From the NCBI RefSeq assembly GCF_004796535.1, contig NZ_SPHY01000010.1, forward strand, positions 1 through 64,000: a stretch of DNA of 64,000 nt, read 5' to 3'. The notes beneath the pieces were generated by a model that worked only from the letters and a program-made list of their open reading frames with translations, was not told where the DNA came from and did not search any database. This document shows, one piece after another, positions 8,899 through 19,653 of the stretch. This stretch comes from Sphingomonas flavalba. Lineage in GTDB: Bacteria > Pseudomonadota > Alphaproteobacteria > Sphingomonadales > Sphingomonadaceae. A program made the translations under genes and the position numbers. Every line of letters begins with the position of its first letter. Positions within the stretch are counted from its first letter, which is position 1.

Positions 8899-9825
8899 AT
8901 GCAGATCGGCACCAGCTATTCCTACGATCACGGCAGCGCCCTGCTGCGCAGCCTGTCCGATCGCGCGGCCAGCCTGCAGACAACGATCAGCCTCAACCAG
9001 CGCATCCAGACGCCGTCGGACGATCCGGTGGCGGCGGCGCGCATCGCCGTCATCGACCGCAAGCTCGGCGACATGCAGCAATACAGCACCAACATCACGC
9101 TGGCCTCGGCGCTGATCGCCCAGTCGGACAGCGCGCTCGAATCGGTGCAGACCCAGCTCCAGCGCGCCCGCGAACTGGCGATGCGCGCGGCGAGCGACAC
9201 GATGAACGACGGCGACCGCGCCGCGATCTCGGCCGAACTCAGCGGCATCGTCGACGACCTGTTCGCCATCGTCAATCAGCGCGACGCGCGCGACACCCCG
9301 CTGTTCGGCGGCACCGGCACCGGCGATGCGTTCGTGCGCGGCGCCGGCGGCACCGTCAGCTATGCCGGCACCGGCACGCCGCCTGCGGTGCCGATCAGCG
9401 CCACCGGCAGCATCGCCGCCACCGACGCCGGCGACAAGCTGTTCGGCGGGATCAGCGTCAACGGTGTTTCCACCGACATGTTCGCGATCCTGACCGACCT
9501 CGCCGCCGCGCTCGCGCCCGGCGGCACGCCCGACGCGGCAACGCTGCGCGCGCGGATAGAGGATGGGCTGGCCGGGCTCGGCGCCGCCGACACGCGGGTC
9601 GCCACCGCCCGCGCCTCATTCGGCGCGCGCGGCGCCCGGCTCGATCTGGAAAGCGAAAGGCTGGCCACCGCCACCGCCGACGCCAAGGTTGACCGGACGA
9701 CGATCGACGGCTTCGACCTGCAGGACAGCGTCGTCGAGCTGCAGCAGATGATGCTGACCCTCCAGGCCAGCCAGGCCAGCTTCTCGCGCCTGACCCAGCT
9801 CTCGCTGTTCGACTATCTGCGCTAG
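8899..9825 (+). CDS. flgL: Flagellar hook-associated protein 3, FlgL
   Basis: 308 aa. The flagellin-like N-terminus contains LNQRIQTPSDDPVAAARIAV, the FlgL/flagellin D0-D1 pattern. The C-terminus (LQDSVVELQQMMLTLQASQASF) forms the matching helix. It is the second junction protein beneath the filament. Last gene of the flg operon; a GAGGAG ribosome site precedes the ATG. Confidence 0.93.
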   Translation: MQIGTSYSYDHGSALLRSLSDRAASLQTTISLNQRIQTPSDDPVAAARIAVIDRKLGDMQQYSTNITLASALIAQSDSALESVQTQLQRARELAMRAASDTMNDGDRAAISAELSGIVDDLFAIVNQRDARDTPLFGGTGTGDAFVRGAGGTVSYAGTGTPPAVPISATGSIAATDAGDKLFGGISVNGVSTDMFAILTDLAAALAPGGTPDAATLRARIEDGLAGLGAADTRVATARASFGARGARLDLESERLATATADAKVDRTTIDGFDLQDSVVELQQMMLTLQASQASFSRLTQLSLFDYLR

Positions 9826-9865
9826 TTTGCCGCGCGCGGCGCGGGCCGGCGCGGCCGCCCGGACA

Positions 9866-9892
9866 AAAATTTCATTCAAGAACGGCCGACGA
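9866..9892 (+). promoter_or_regulatory. Possible sigma-28 (FliA-type) promoter of motAB
   Basis: An AAAA at 9866-9869 and GCCGACGA at 9885-9892 are separated by 15 bases. Compared with the FliA consensus TAAA-N15-GCCGATAA, this is 3 of 4 and 6 of 8 matches. motAB genes are often class III and FliA-dependent. No sigma-54 match is visible between flgL and motA. Weak assignment. Confidence 0.35.
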
Positions 9893-9962
9893 TAGCCGTT
9901 TGTAAAGAGGGGGGACGGCATGGTCCTCCCGCACGCTTACCAACGGGGGGTTGTACAGACCG

Positions 9963-10826
9963 ATGTTTCCGGCGATCGGCCTTGTTGTCCTCCTGTTCAT
10001 GGTTTTCGGCGGCTTCGTTTTCACCGGGGGCGCGCTCGGCCCGATCATGCACGCGATCCCGCACGAGATGCTGATCATCGGCGGCGCCGCCGCCGGCGCG
10101 CTGATCATCGGCAATTCGATGAAGGAACTGAAAGCGCTGGGCGCCGGCGTCGCCAAGGTGTTCAAGGGCCCGACCTACAAGAAGCAGGACTTCCTCGACG
10201 TCATCTTCCTCGTCTCGCGGCTGATGAAGGTGCTGCGCAACGACGGGCCGGTCGCGCTTGAACCGCATGTCGAGGATCCGGCGAACAGCCCGATCTTCCA
10301 GGAATTCCCCCGCCTGCTGAAGGACAGGGCGCTGGTCGACCTGATCTGCGACACGCTGCGGCTGGTCGTCGTCTCGTCCGGCACGCTCGACGTCCACGCG
10401 GTCGAGGAGGTCGTCGACAATTCGATCAAGACCCACCACCACGCGGTGATGGCGCCGGTGACGACGCTGTCGACGCTGTCGGACGGGCTGCCGGCACTCG
10501 GCATCGTCGCGGCGGTGTTGGGCGTGGTCAAGACGATGGGCTCGATCGACAAGCCGCCGGCCATTCTCGGCGCGATGATCGGTTCCGCGCTGGTCGGCAC
10601 CTTCCTCGGCGTGCTGCTCGCCTATGGCGTCGTCGGCCCGCTCGCCACCCGGCTGAAGCAGGTGCTCGATGCCGACACCGCGATCTACCACACGGTCAAG
10701 CAGATCATCATCGCCTCGCTCCACGGCCACCCGCAGCCGCTGGTCATCGAAGCGGCGCGCTCGGGCATCTCCCACGTCAACCAGCCCAGCTTCGCCGAGG
10801 TGTTCGACGGGCTGAGGGGCCGCTGA
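9963..10826 (+). CDS. motA: Flagellar motor stator protein MotA
   Basis: 287 aa if the ATG at 9963 is used, giving the typical MotA start MFPAIGLVVLLFMVFGGF. A TTG at 9951 would add four residues. Four membrane segments are visible: about 5-22, 32-50, then 170-190 and 200-220 with the conserved Pro in GLPALGIVAAVLGVV. It couples ion flow to rotor torque together with MotB. The motB gene starts 4 bases downstream. Confidence 0.93.
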   Translation: MFPAIGLVVLLFMVFGGFVFTGGALGPIMHAIPHEMLIIGGAAAGALIIGNSMKELKALGAGVAKVFKGPTYKKQDFLDVIFLVSRLMKVLRNDGPVALEPHVEDPANSPIFQEFPRLLKDRALVDLICDTLRLVVVSSGTLDVHAVEEVVDNSIKTHHHAVMAPVTTLSTLSDGLPALGIVAAVLGVVKTMGSIDKPPAILGAMIGSALVGTFLGVLLAYGVVGPLATRLKQVLDADTAIYHTVKQIIIASLHGHPQPLVIEAARSGISHVNQPSFAEVFDGLRGR

Positions 10827-10829
10827 GCC

Positions 10830-11714
10830 GTGGCGTCGCGGGCAAAAGCCGGCTCGAACGAGCCGCCGAAGATCATCATCGTCAAGAAGGTCGTCAGCGA
10901 CGAACATGGCGGCCATCACGGCGGCGCGTGGAAGGTCGCCTATGCCGATTTCGTGACGGCGATGATGGCGTTCTTCCTGCTGCTGTGGATTCTGGGCGCG
11001 ACGACGGAGAAGCAGCGCAAGGCGCTCGCCGACTACTTCAGCCCGACGCTGGTCGAGTTCAAGCAGAACAGCGCCGGCTCCAACGGCCTGCTCAACGGCT
11101 CGTCACTGGTCGACGCCGACAATTATCCACACAAGGCGGCGCAGACCGGCTCGCGCCAGTTGACCGTGCCGATCGGCGCGCGCGGCGGCGTCGACGCGGG
11201 CAGCGGCCCGCAAGGCTCGCTGAAGCGGATGGAGGAGGATCGCGCCGCGTTCAACCGGCTGCGCCAGACGCTGACCGCGCGCATGGCCGGCCGCGCCGAG
11301 CTGCGCCAGATCGCCAAGAATGTCAGCTTCACCCAAACCCGCGAAGGGCTCCGCATCGACCTGATCGACGATGCCGATTTCTCGATGTTCGCGCTCGGCA
11401 CCACCGCCCTCGCCCCGCGCGCCACCTCGCTGATCGACCAGATCACCGATCTCGTCCAGCCGATGGCCAATCAGTTGGCGATCCGCGGCCACACCGACAG
11501 CGTGCCCTACGGCAACCCCAACGCGATGAACAACTGGATGCTGTCCAGCGGCCGGGCGGAGGCGACACGCCGCCGCCTGCACGCCGGCGGCCTCGGCGAC
11601 GGCCGCTTCGAACGGATCGAGGGCGTCGCCGACCGCGAACCCTATGTGCCTCAGGACAGCGCCGATCCGCGCAACCGCCGCGTGTCGATCACCCTACTCT
11701 ACCGGCGCGGCTGA
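10830..11714 (+). CDS. motB: Flagellar motor stator protein MotB
   Basis: 294 aa from a GTG start. The single N-terminal membrane helix contains YADFVTAMMAFFLLLW. Its Asp, at residue 40, is the essential proton-binding residue. The C-terminal OmpA-like peptidoglycan-binding domain shows LAIRGHTDSVPYGNPN and GRAEATRRRL. Directly follows motA. Its last 21 bases overlap the convergent oxidoreductase gene. Confidence 0.94.
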   Translation: MASRAKAGSNEPPKIIIVKKVVSDEHGGHHGGAWKVAYADFVTAMMAFFLLLWILGATTEKQRKALADYFSPTLVEFKQNSAGSNGLLNGSSLVDADNYPHKAAQTGSRQLTVPIGARGGVDAGSGPQGSLKRMEEDRAAFNRLRQTLTARMAGRAELRQIAKNVSFTQTREGLRIDLIDDADFSMFALGTTALAPRATSLIDQITDLVQPMANQLAIRGHTDSVPYGNPNAMNNWMLSSGRAEATRRRLHAGGLGDGRFERIEGVADREPYVPQDSADPRNRRVSITLLYRRG

Positions 11715-12719
11715 CGGCGTCAGGCCGAAGGCCGTGGCGGCCAGTTCGTAACTCCGCCGCCGCGCCGCATGGTCGGGCATGATGTTGACCAGCATCATCT
11801 CGTCGGCGCCGTAGAGCGCCGCTACCGCCGCGATGCCGTCGCGCACCGCCTCCGGCGTGCCCAGCACCGTCCGCCGCCGCCGGCTCGGCCCGTCCGGGCT
11901 GGCCGCCAGCCAGGCCCGCGCCTCGTCGACCGTCGGCACCGGGATCAGCCGGCCACGGATCAGATGGGCGAACATCATTCGCGCCGGCAGCGCCAGCGCC
12001 TCGGCCTCCTCGCCGCTGTCGGCGGCGATCGTCCAGGTCGCAACCATCAGTTCCGGCTGCTCCAGCCGGGCGGAGGGGCGAAAGCTGCGCCTATACAGGT
12101 CGGCCAGCGGCACCGCATCGGAATTGATGAAATCCGCGATGCAATAGGGCAGGCCCATCTCGCCGGCCCAGCGCGCGCTGTCGGGCGAACTGCCGAGCAT
12201 CCACACCACCGGCCGGCCGCCGACCGGCATGGTGTCCTGCAACACCCGGAACACATGGTCGTCGGGCATCGTCCCTTCCAGATAGGCGAGCAGCTCGGCG
12301 ACCGAATCGGGAAAGTCGCTCGGCGGGATCTGCCGGCTGCGGTCGCGCTGCAGGGCAAAGGCGGTGCGTTGGTCGCTGCCCGGCGCCCGGCCCAGCCCCA
12401 GGTCGATCCGCCCCGGCGCCAGCGCGGCGAGCATCGCGAACGTCTCGGCGATCTTGAACGGCGAATAATGCGGCAGCATGATCCCGCCCGATCCGACGCG
12501 GATGCGCTGCGTCGCCAGCGCGATCGGCCCGATCAGCGCCTCCGGCGCCACCCCGGCCAGCGCCGGAGAGGCATGGTGCTCGGCCAGCCAGTAGCGGTGA
12601 TAGCCCAGCCGGTCGGCGGTCTGCGCCAGGTCGATGCTGTTGGCGAGCGCGGCGGTAGCGGTCGATCCGGACGCGATCGGCGACTGGTCGAGGACGGAAA
12701 GACGGAACGGAGCGGTCAT
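11694..12719 (-). CDS. LLM-class (luciferase-like) flavin-dependent oxidoreductase
   Basis: 341 aa, with an ATG at 12719 giving MTAPFRLSVLDQSPIASG. The luciferase-like monooxygenase fold is indicated by YHRYWLAEHHASPALAG (about 41-57), TQRIRVGSGGIMLPHYSP, and a later ALAPGRIDLGLGRAPGSD. Family members use reduced FMN or F420. The 'alkanal monooxygenase-like' subgroup fits best, but the substrate is unknown. It stands alone, convergent with motB, and the two 3' ends overlap by 21 bases. Confidence 0.88.
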   Translation of the reverse strand: MTAPFRLSVLDQSPIASGSTATAALANSIDLAQTADRLGYHRYWLAEHHASPALAGVAPEALIGPIALATQRIRVGSGGIMLPHYSPFKIAETFAMLAALAPGRIDLGLGRAPGSDQRTAFALQRDRSRQIPPSDFPDSVAELLAYLEGTMPDDHVFRVLQDTMPVGGRPVVWMLGSSPDSARWAGEMGLPYCIADFINSDAVPLADLYRRSFRPSARLEQPELMVATWTIAADSGEEAEALALPARMMFAHLIRGRLIPVPTVDEARAWLAASPDGPSRRRRTVLGTPEAVRDGIAAVAALYGADEMMLVNIMPDHAARRRSYELAATAFGLTPSAAPVE

Positions 12720-12824
12720 GGCCGGCAAGATAGGGCCCGCAAAGCCGCAGTTTAAGGGGCCGGCTCGTCGATTCCGCCGTTCGCGTTTACCATTTCGTCA
12801 GCACCGCGCGGGCAAGACGGCGGC

Positions 12825-13034
12825 ATGGACCTGTCCTTTCATCTCGGCAAGGCGCTGGCCGACGGGCGCGCCGGTGGCTGGAAGCCGGAATCGCGCGAGG
12901 AGGTGCTGCTGCGCCTGCTGCGCAAACGGGCCGCCGCCCACCGCGCCGGCCTGTCCGAACAGGAATCTGCACTGCGCGACCAGATCGCCTGGGCGCTGCC
13001 GATCCATCGCCCCGACGAAGACTCCGACGCCTGA
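12825..13034 (+). CDS. Small hypothetical protein, 69 aa
   Basis: A 69-residue protein with strongly GC-biased third codon positions, which supports real coding. It is helical and charged (REEVLLRLLRKRAAAHRAG, then LSEQESALRDQIAWALP), with no signal peptide or membrane segment. I do not recognise the family. It lies alone between the divergent LLM oxidoreductase and a repeat cluster. Confidence 0.55.
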   Translation: MDLSFHLGKALADGRAGGWKPESREEVLLRLLRKRAAAHRAGLSEQESALRDQIAWALPIHRPDEDSDA

Positions 13035-13046
13035 TCTCACGCCCGG

Positions 13047-13185
13047 CACTCCCGCGAAGGCAGGAGCCCAGCCAGACTCTGACGCCATTGGACTGCCCCC
13101 ATCGTCATTGCGAGCGCAGCGAAGCAATCCAGCGCAGTTTCACGCACACTCCGGATTGCCGCGTCGCTACGCGCCTTGCCATGAC
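13047..13185. repeat. Cluster of short palindromic intergenic repeats (REP/BIME-like)
   Basis: Three elements are seen. At 13047-13070 is an imperfect copy of a hairpin (CTCCCGCGAAGGCAGGAG) whose perfect form is at 15172-15191 and 29668-29687. At 13103-13132 is an element of the form CGTCATTGCGAGC...GCAATCC with an ATTGC/GCAAT stem. At 13153-13185 a second copy of that element lies in reverse orientation, so the pair forms a larger inverted repeat. No transposase is nearby. Confidence 0.75.
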
Positions 13186-13287
13186 CATCCCAACGCATGA
13201 CATCACAGTCCAGGCGTGAAACCGGGACGGCATCGGCCCGCCGCCGCACCTTCCACCCCCGCCCCGCAGCCCCTAGATAGGCGGGCC

Positions 13288-15093
13288 ATGCCGCCGCTTC
13301 CCCCAACCGACAGCACCGAACCCGCCGGCTGGGTGCCGTTCCGCCGCTTCCTGCCCTATCTGTGGCCGGCCGACGACACCGGCCTGCGCGTCCGCGTCGT
13401 CGCCGCGCTGCTGCTGGTGCTGGTCGCCAAGGCGACGACGCTGTCGATGCCCTTCGCCTACAAGGCGGCGATCGACCGGATGGCGCCGGGGCTGGAACCG
13501 GGGGTGGCGATCGCCGTCGCGCTGGTCGTCGCCTATGCCGGCGCCCGCTTCGCCGGGGTGCTGTTCGACAATCTGCGCAACGCCGTCTTCGAACGCGTCG
13601 GGCAGCAGGCGACGGCGCGGCTCGCCGCCCATGTCTTCCGCCACCTGCACGCCCTGTCGCTGCGCTTCCATCTCGAACGTCGCACCGGCGCCGTCACCAA
13701 GGTCATCGAGCGCGGCACCAAGAGCATCGACACCATGCTCTATTTCCTGCTGTTCAACATCGCGCCGACGCTGATCGAGCTGGTCGCGGTCTCGGTGATC
13801 TTCTGGGTCAAGTTCGGCCCCGGCATGGTCGCGGCGACGCTGGTGATGGTCGTCGCCTACATCGCCTTCACCCGCTTCGTCACCGATTGGCGGACGCGGC
13901 TGCGCGCCGAGATGAACGATCTCGACACCGGCGCCGTCGCCAGCGCCGTCGACTCGCTGCTCAATTACGAAACGGTAAAATATTTCAACGCCGAGGAGCG
14001 GGAGGCCGCCCGCTACGCCTGCGCCGTCCAGCGCTATGCCGACGCCGCGGTCAAGAACGAGACTTCGCTCGCCTGGCTGAATGTCGGCCAGTCGGCGATT
14101 ACCAACCTGATGATGGCGGGCGCCATGGGCTATACCGTCTGGGGCTGGTCGACCGGCCGCTTCACCGTCGGCGACGTCGTGCTGGTCAATACCCTGCTCG
14201 CCCAGCTTTTCCGCCCGCTCGACCTGCTCGGCATGGTCTACCGCACCATCCGCCAGGGGCTGATCGACATGGCGGCGATGTTCGACCTGATCGATACGGC
14301 GGCGGAGGTGGTCGACGCCCCCGGCGCCCAGCCCCTCGCCGTCACCGCCGGCGCCGTCCGCTTCGACGACGTGCATTTCGGCTACGACTCCGAACGCCCG
14401 ATCCTGAAGGGCGTCAGCTTCGCCATCCCGCCCGGCGGCACGCTGGCGGTGGTTGGCCCGTCCGGCGCCGGCAAGTCGACGCTCGCCCGCCTGCTCTACC
14501 GCTTCTACGATCCGATCGGCGGCCGCATCCTGATCGACGGGCAGGATATCAGCGCCGTCACCCAGGCATCGCTGCGCGCGGCGATCGGCATCGTCCCGCA
14601 GGATACGGTGCTGTTCAACGACACAATCGGCTACAATATCGGCTACGGCCGCGCCGGCGCCGATCAGGCGGCGATCGAAAACGCCGCCGCCGGCGCCGCG
14701 ATCGCCGATTTCATCGCCAGCCTCCCCGACGGCTACGCCGCCCGCGTCGGCGAACGCGGGCTGAAGCTGTCGGGCGGGGAAAAGCAGCGCGTCGCCATCG
14801 CCCGCACCCTGCTCAAGAACCCGCCGCTGCTGATCCTCGACGAAGCGACCAGCGCGCTCGACAGCCGGACCGAGGCGGAAATTCAGGCGACGCTGAAGAC
14901 GGTCGAGCGCGGCCGCACCACCATCGTCATCGCCCACCGCCTGTCGACCATCGCCGACGCGGACGAGATCATCGTGCTCGACGCCGGTCAGGTCGCCGAA
15001 CGCGGCACCCACGCCGCCCTGCTGCGCCACAACGGCCTCTACGCCGAAATGTGGCAGCGCCAGCAAGCCGAATCCGAAACCGTCCCCGCCTAG
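13288..15093 (+). CDS. Atm1/HMT1-type ABC exporter (heavy-metal tolerance/glutathione-linked)
   Basis: 601 aa half-transporter. The membrane domain (about 1-325) contains LLNYETVKYFNAEERE, the hallmark of the Atm1/ABCB7 family. The nucleotide-binding domain has Walker A GPSGAGKST (about 389-397), signature LSGGEKQR (about 494) and Walker B LLILDEATSALD. Bacterial Atm1 homologues export glutathione-metal or glutathione-persulfide conjugates. The ATG at 13288 is preferred over an in-frame GTG at 13216, because the extra 24 residues overlap the repeat-side intergenic DNA and look non-conserved. Confidence 0.9.
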   Translation: MPPLPPTDSTEPAGWVPFRRFLPYLWPADDTGLRVRVVAALLLVLVAKATTLSMPFAYKAAIDRMAPGLEPGVAIAVALVVAYAGARFAGVLFDNLRNAVFERVGQQATARLAAHVFRHLHALSLRFHLERRTGAVTKVIERGTKSIDTMLYFLLFNIAPTLIELVAVSVIFWVKFGPGMVAATLVMVVAYIAFTRFVTDWRTRLRAEMNDLDTGAVASAVDSLLNYETVKYFNAEEREAARYACAVQRYADAAVKNETSLAWLNVGQSAITNLMMAGAMGYTVWGWSTGRFTVGDVVLVNTLLAQLFRPLDLLGMVYRTIRQGLIDMAAMFDLIDTAAEVVDAPGAQPLAVTAGAVRFDDVHFGYDSERPILKGVSFAIPPGGTLAVVGPSGAGKSTLARLLYRFYDPIGGRILIDGQDISAVTQASLRAAIGIVPQDTVLFNDTIGYNIGYGRAGADQAAIENAAAGAAIADFIASLPDGYAARVGERGLKLSGGEKQRVAIARTLLKNPPLLILDEATSALDSRTEAEIQATLKTVERGRTTIVIAHRLSTIADADEIIVLDAGQVAERGTHAALLRHNGLYAEMWQRQQAESETVPA

Positions 15094-15106
15094 GACCGCC
15101 CCCCGC

Positions 15107-15191
15107 CGTCATTGCGAGCCTCCGAAAGGGGGCGCGGCAATCCACCCCGCAACACACCGCCCCACCCCAGTGCTCCTGCGAAAGCAGGAGC
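15107..15191. repeat. Composite of two dispersed palindromic repeats
   Basis: 15107-15146 is a CGTCATTGCGAGC...GCAATCCACC element of the family at 13103 and 53594. 15172-15191 is a perfect 8-bp hairpin with a GAAA loop, GCTCCTGCGAAAGCAGGAGC, identical to the copy at 29668-29687. It lies just after the ABC exporter stop, so it may also end transcription, but no T-run follows. Confidence 0.78.
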
Positions 15192-15247
15192 CCACCCCCC
15201 ACCCACCGTCCTCGCAAATCCCCGCAGCACCGCCCGGCGACACGCCT

Positions 15248-15856
15248 TCAGGCCAGCATTACCGGATCCTCCAGCGCCGCCAGCATCGCCGCCACCGGCC
15301 GCTCCGCCGCCGCCTGGGCATAGACTTCCGTGAAAATGCCCGTCAGCCACCCGGCCAGCTCAGCGCGGCCGATCGGCCGGTCGCGCCCGTTCAGGTGAGC
15401 CAGAAGCTCCATCGCCGGCGGTCGCGCAGCGTTCAGCGCCGGCATCCGATAGGCAAGCCCCGCAATCTCCACGCAGCCCAGCCGGCGGTAAAAGCGCTTG
15501 CGCCGCCGCGCCGGGTCGTCCTCCGTCGCCGCCCGGTCCGAATCGACCTCGATCAGCATCGGCCGTCCCTCCGCCGCCGCCAGCGCCGCCGCGAATAGCT
15601 GCCCACCCAGCCCGCCGCCGCGCGCGTCCGGGTGCGTCGCCATATATTCGAGCAGCGCGACGCGCGCCGCGACGTACAGGATGGCGAAGCCGATCAGCCG
15701 CCCATCCGCCGCGCGGGCGCCGATCACCCGCCGGTCGGCGCGCCGCGGATAGGCGAGGATCGCCGCCGACGGCTTGCGCTCGGCGGGCGGCAGCGCGTCT
15801 TCGTACAGCGCGATCAGCGCCGCGCCGTCCTCCCGCCGCAGCGGGCCGATCGTCAC
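15248..15856 (-). CDS. GNAT-family N-acetyltransferase
   Basis: 202 aa from a GTG at 15856. The acetyl-CoA-binding pattern is visible in LEYMATHPDARGGGLGGQLF (about 88-107), the R/QxxGxG/A loop region of GNAT enzymes. The substrate is unknown. The gene follows the 75-aa ORF at 15868-16095 by 11 bases on the same strand, so the two are probably co-transcribed. Confidence 0.82.
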   Translation of the reverse strand: MTIGPLRREDGAALIALYEDALPPAERKPSAAILAYPRRADRRVIGARAADGRLIGFAILYVAARVALLEYMATHPDARGGGLGGQLFAAALAAAEGRPMLIEVDSDRAATEDDPARRRKRFYRRLGCVEIAGLAYRMPALNAARPPAMELLAHLNGRDRPIGRAELAGWLTGIFTEVYAQAAAERPVAAMLAALEDPVMLA

Positions 15857-15867
15857 CGCCGTCCGGG

Positions 15868-16095
15868 TCAGCGCGGAAGCCGGTACGGACCGGCCGGCAT
15901 GTCCTCCAGCAGCAGCAGCAAAGGCTCGCGGCTGCGCGGAAAGCGGGTGGTCAGCAAATGCAGCGCTTCGGCGATCTGCAATTGCCGGTCGGCCGGCGAC
16001 AGCGCCGCGCGCGCCCGCCCTTCCCAGCGGGCGATGACGGCGCCCAGCCGTTCGGCCAGCTCGCGGGCCGGCGGATCGTGGTCGGAACAGTCCAT
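15868..16095 (-). CDS. Small hypothetical protein, 75 aa
   Basis: A 75-residue soluble helical protein starting MDCSDHDPPARELAERLGAV. Codon third positions are strongly GC-biased, supporting real coding. It is upstream of, and probably co-transcribed with, the GNAT gene, and divergent from recQ. Family not recognised. Confidence 0.6.
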   Translation of the reverse strand: MDCSDHDPPARELAERLGAVIARWEGRARAALSPADRQLQIAEALHLLTTRFPRSREPLLLLLEDMPAGPYRLPR

Positions 16096-16251
16096 GGCCG
16101 CACCTTCCGTTGCATATTGGCCCGGCCCGGCCGGGCGCTTCGCCCCGCTGTCATCTTCTCACGTCCGGCGCCGGTCCGCTACCACCCTTGCAACGGCGCG
16201 CCGCCGGCCTGCCCTCGACTTGGCGCACCCGTCGTCGCTATGGAGCCGGCC

Positions 16252-18027
16252 ATGCCTGTCGACGCGCGCGCCATTCTCCAGCAGACTTTCGGCTTTTCGG
16301 ACTTTCGCGGGGTGCAGGCGCGGGTGATCGACCGCGTCCTCGCCGGCCAGCGGACGCTGGCGGTGATGCCGACCGGCGCCGGCAAATCGCTATGCTACCA
16401 GCTGCCCGCCGTCGCCCTCCCCGGCACCTGCGTCGTCATCTCACCGCTGATCGCGCTGATGCATGACCAGCTTCGCGCCGCCACCGCCGTCGGCATCCGC
16501 GCCGCCGCGCTGACCTCGGCCGACGACAATCGGGCCGAAACCATCGCGCGTTTCCGCGCCGGCGAGCTGGACCTGCTCTACGCCGCGCCGGAACGCGCCT
16601 CGGGCGAATCGTTCCGCGCGCTGCTCCAGCAGGCGCCGGTCGCGCTGTTCGCGATCGACGAAGCGCATTGCGTCAGCGAATGGGGGCATGATTTCCGGCC
16701 CGACTACCGGCTGCTCCGCCCGCTGCTCGACGCGTTCCCGGCCGTCCCCCGCCTGGCGCTGACCGCGACGGCGGACGCCCACACCCGCGCCGACATCCTC
16801 GTCCAGCTCGGCCTGCCGGACGACGGGTTGATCGTCGCCGGCTTCGACCGGCCAAACATCCGTTATGCGATCAGCCCGCGGCAGGGCACGACCCAGCAGA
16901 TCGCCGCCCTGCTCCGCGACCATCCCGGCCCCGGCATCGTCTATGCCCAGACGCGCAGCGGCACCGAGAAGCTTGCCGCCGCTCTCGCCGCAACCGGACG
17001 GCCGGTGCGCCCCTATCATGCCGGGCTTGACCCGACGGTCCGCGCCCGCAACCAGGCGGATTTCGTCGCCTCGGAAGACATGGTGATGGTCGCCACCGTC
17101 GCCTTCGGCATGGGCATCGACAAGCCGGACGTCCGCTTCGTCGCCCATGCCGGCCTGCCCAAGTCGATCGAGGCCTATTACCAGGAAACCGGCCGCGCCG
17201 GGCGTGACGGCGACCCCGCCGTCGCCCATCTGTTCTGGGGGGCGGAGGATTTCGCCCGCGCCCGCCAGCGCATAGCGGAGGTGGAGGCGGACCGGCAGGG
17301 CAGCGAGCGTGCCCGGCTCGACGCGCTCGGCGCGCTGGTCGAAACCGCCGGCTGCCGTCGCCGCATCCTGCTCCGCCATTTCGGCGAGGAACCGCCCGAG
17401 CGCTGCGGCAATTGCGACAACTGCCTCAACCCGCCCGCCGCGGTCGACGCGACCCAGGTCGCGCGCAAATTCCTGTCGGCGGTGTTCCGCACCGGCCAGA
17501 TGTTCGGCACCGGCTATCTCCACGACCTGCTGGTCGGCAAGTCGAACGAACGCAGCCTGATGAACGGGCATGAGGGGCTGTCGGTGTTCGGCATCGTCGG
17601 CGACGACGAAGCGCCTTTGGTCCGCCCGGTCGCGCGTGCGCTGCTGCTCCGCGACGCGCTGCGCGCCAACCCGCATGGCGGGCTGGAATTCGGCCCCGAA
17701 GCCCGCGCGATCCTGAAGGGGGAGGCGGCCGTGTCACTGATCGTCCCGCCCAAGCGTGAGCGCAGCCGCCGGCGCGGCGCCGGGGCGGGCGGCGGCGCCA
17801 ACCCGGTCGGCGATCCGCTGTTCGAGGCATTGCGCGCCTGCCGCCGCGCGCTGGCGGCGGAGGCGCAGGTGCCGCCCTACGTCATCTTCCACGACGCGAC
17901 CCTGCGCGAAATGGCCGCCGCGCGCCCGACGACGCTCGACGCCCTCAGTGCCATCTCCGGCGTGGGCGAGCGCAAGCTCGACGCCTACGGCGCCGCCTTC
18001 CTCGCCGTCATCCGCGACCAGGGCTGA
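16252..18027 (+). CDS. recQ: ATP-dependent DNA helicase RecQ
   Basis: 591 aa, the usual RecQ length. Order: helicase domain with Walker A TGAGKS (41-46), DEAH box (136-139) in IDEAHCVSEWGHDFRPDY, and motif VI QETGRAGRDG. Next is the zinc-binding RQC region with CRRRILLRHF...CGNCDNC, and then a C-terminal HRDC domain (about 510-590, TTLDALSAISGVGERKL). It unwinds DNA in recombination and repair. The start at 16252 has GGAG six bases upstream. An in-frame ATG at 16240 is the alternative. Confidence 0.96.
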   Translation: MPVDARAILQQTFGFSDFRGVQARVIDRVLAGQRTLAVMPTGAGKSLCYQLPAVALPGTCVVISPLIALMHDQLRAATAVGIRAAALTSADDNRAETIARFRAGELDLLYAAPERASGESFRALLQQAPVALFAIDEAHCVSEWGHDFRPDYRLLRPLLDAFPAVPRLALTATADAHTRADILVQLGLPDDGLIVAGFDRPNIRYAISPRQGTTQQIAALLRDHPGPGIVYAQTRSGTEKLAAALAATGRPVRPYHAGLDPTVRARNQADFVASEDMVMVATVAFGMGIDKPDVRFVAHAGLPKSIEAYYQETGRAGRDGDPAVAHLFWGAEDFARARQRIAEVEADRQGSERARLDALGALVETAGCRRRILLRHFGEEPPERCGNCDNCLNPPAAVDATQVARKFLSAVFRTGQMFGTGYLHDLLVGKSNERSLMNGHEGLSVFGIVGDDEAPLVRPVARALLLRDALRANPHGGLEFGPEARAILKGEAAVSLIVPPKRERSRRRGAGAGGGANPVGDPLFEALRACRRALAAEAQVPPYVIFHDATLREMAAARPTTLDALSAISGVGERKLDAYGAAFLAVIRDQG

Positions 18028-18042
18028 CCCGCGCCGCGGCGC

Positions 18043-19580
<1,538 letters not shown>

Positions 19581-19653
19581 GCGGGTGCCTCCCGGCCGCG
19601 CTTTCCCCGCCGCCGTCCTTTCGCTACAGCCGGCGCAGGCAGGGAGTATCGCG

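Noticed and set aside
7307-8983. 558-codon minus-strand open frame opposite flgK
   Set aside because: Low-complexity Arg/Ala/Gly composition and complete overlap with a clear FlgK gene.
13273-15066. 597-codon minus-strand open frame opposite the Atm1-type exporter
   Set aside because: It mirrors the transporter gene and contains no recognisable domain.
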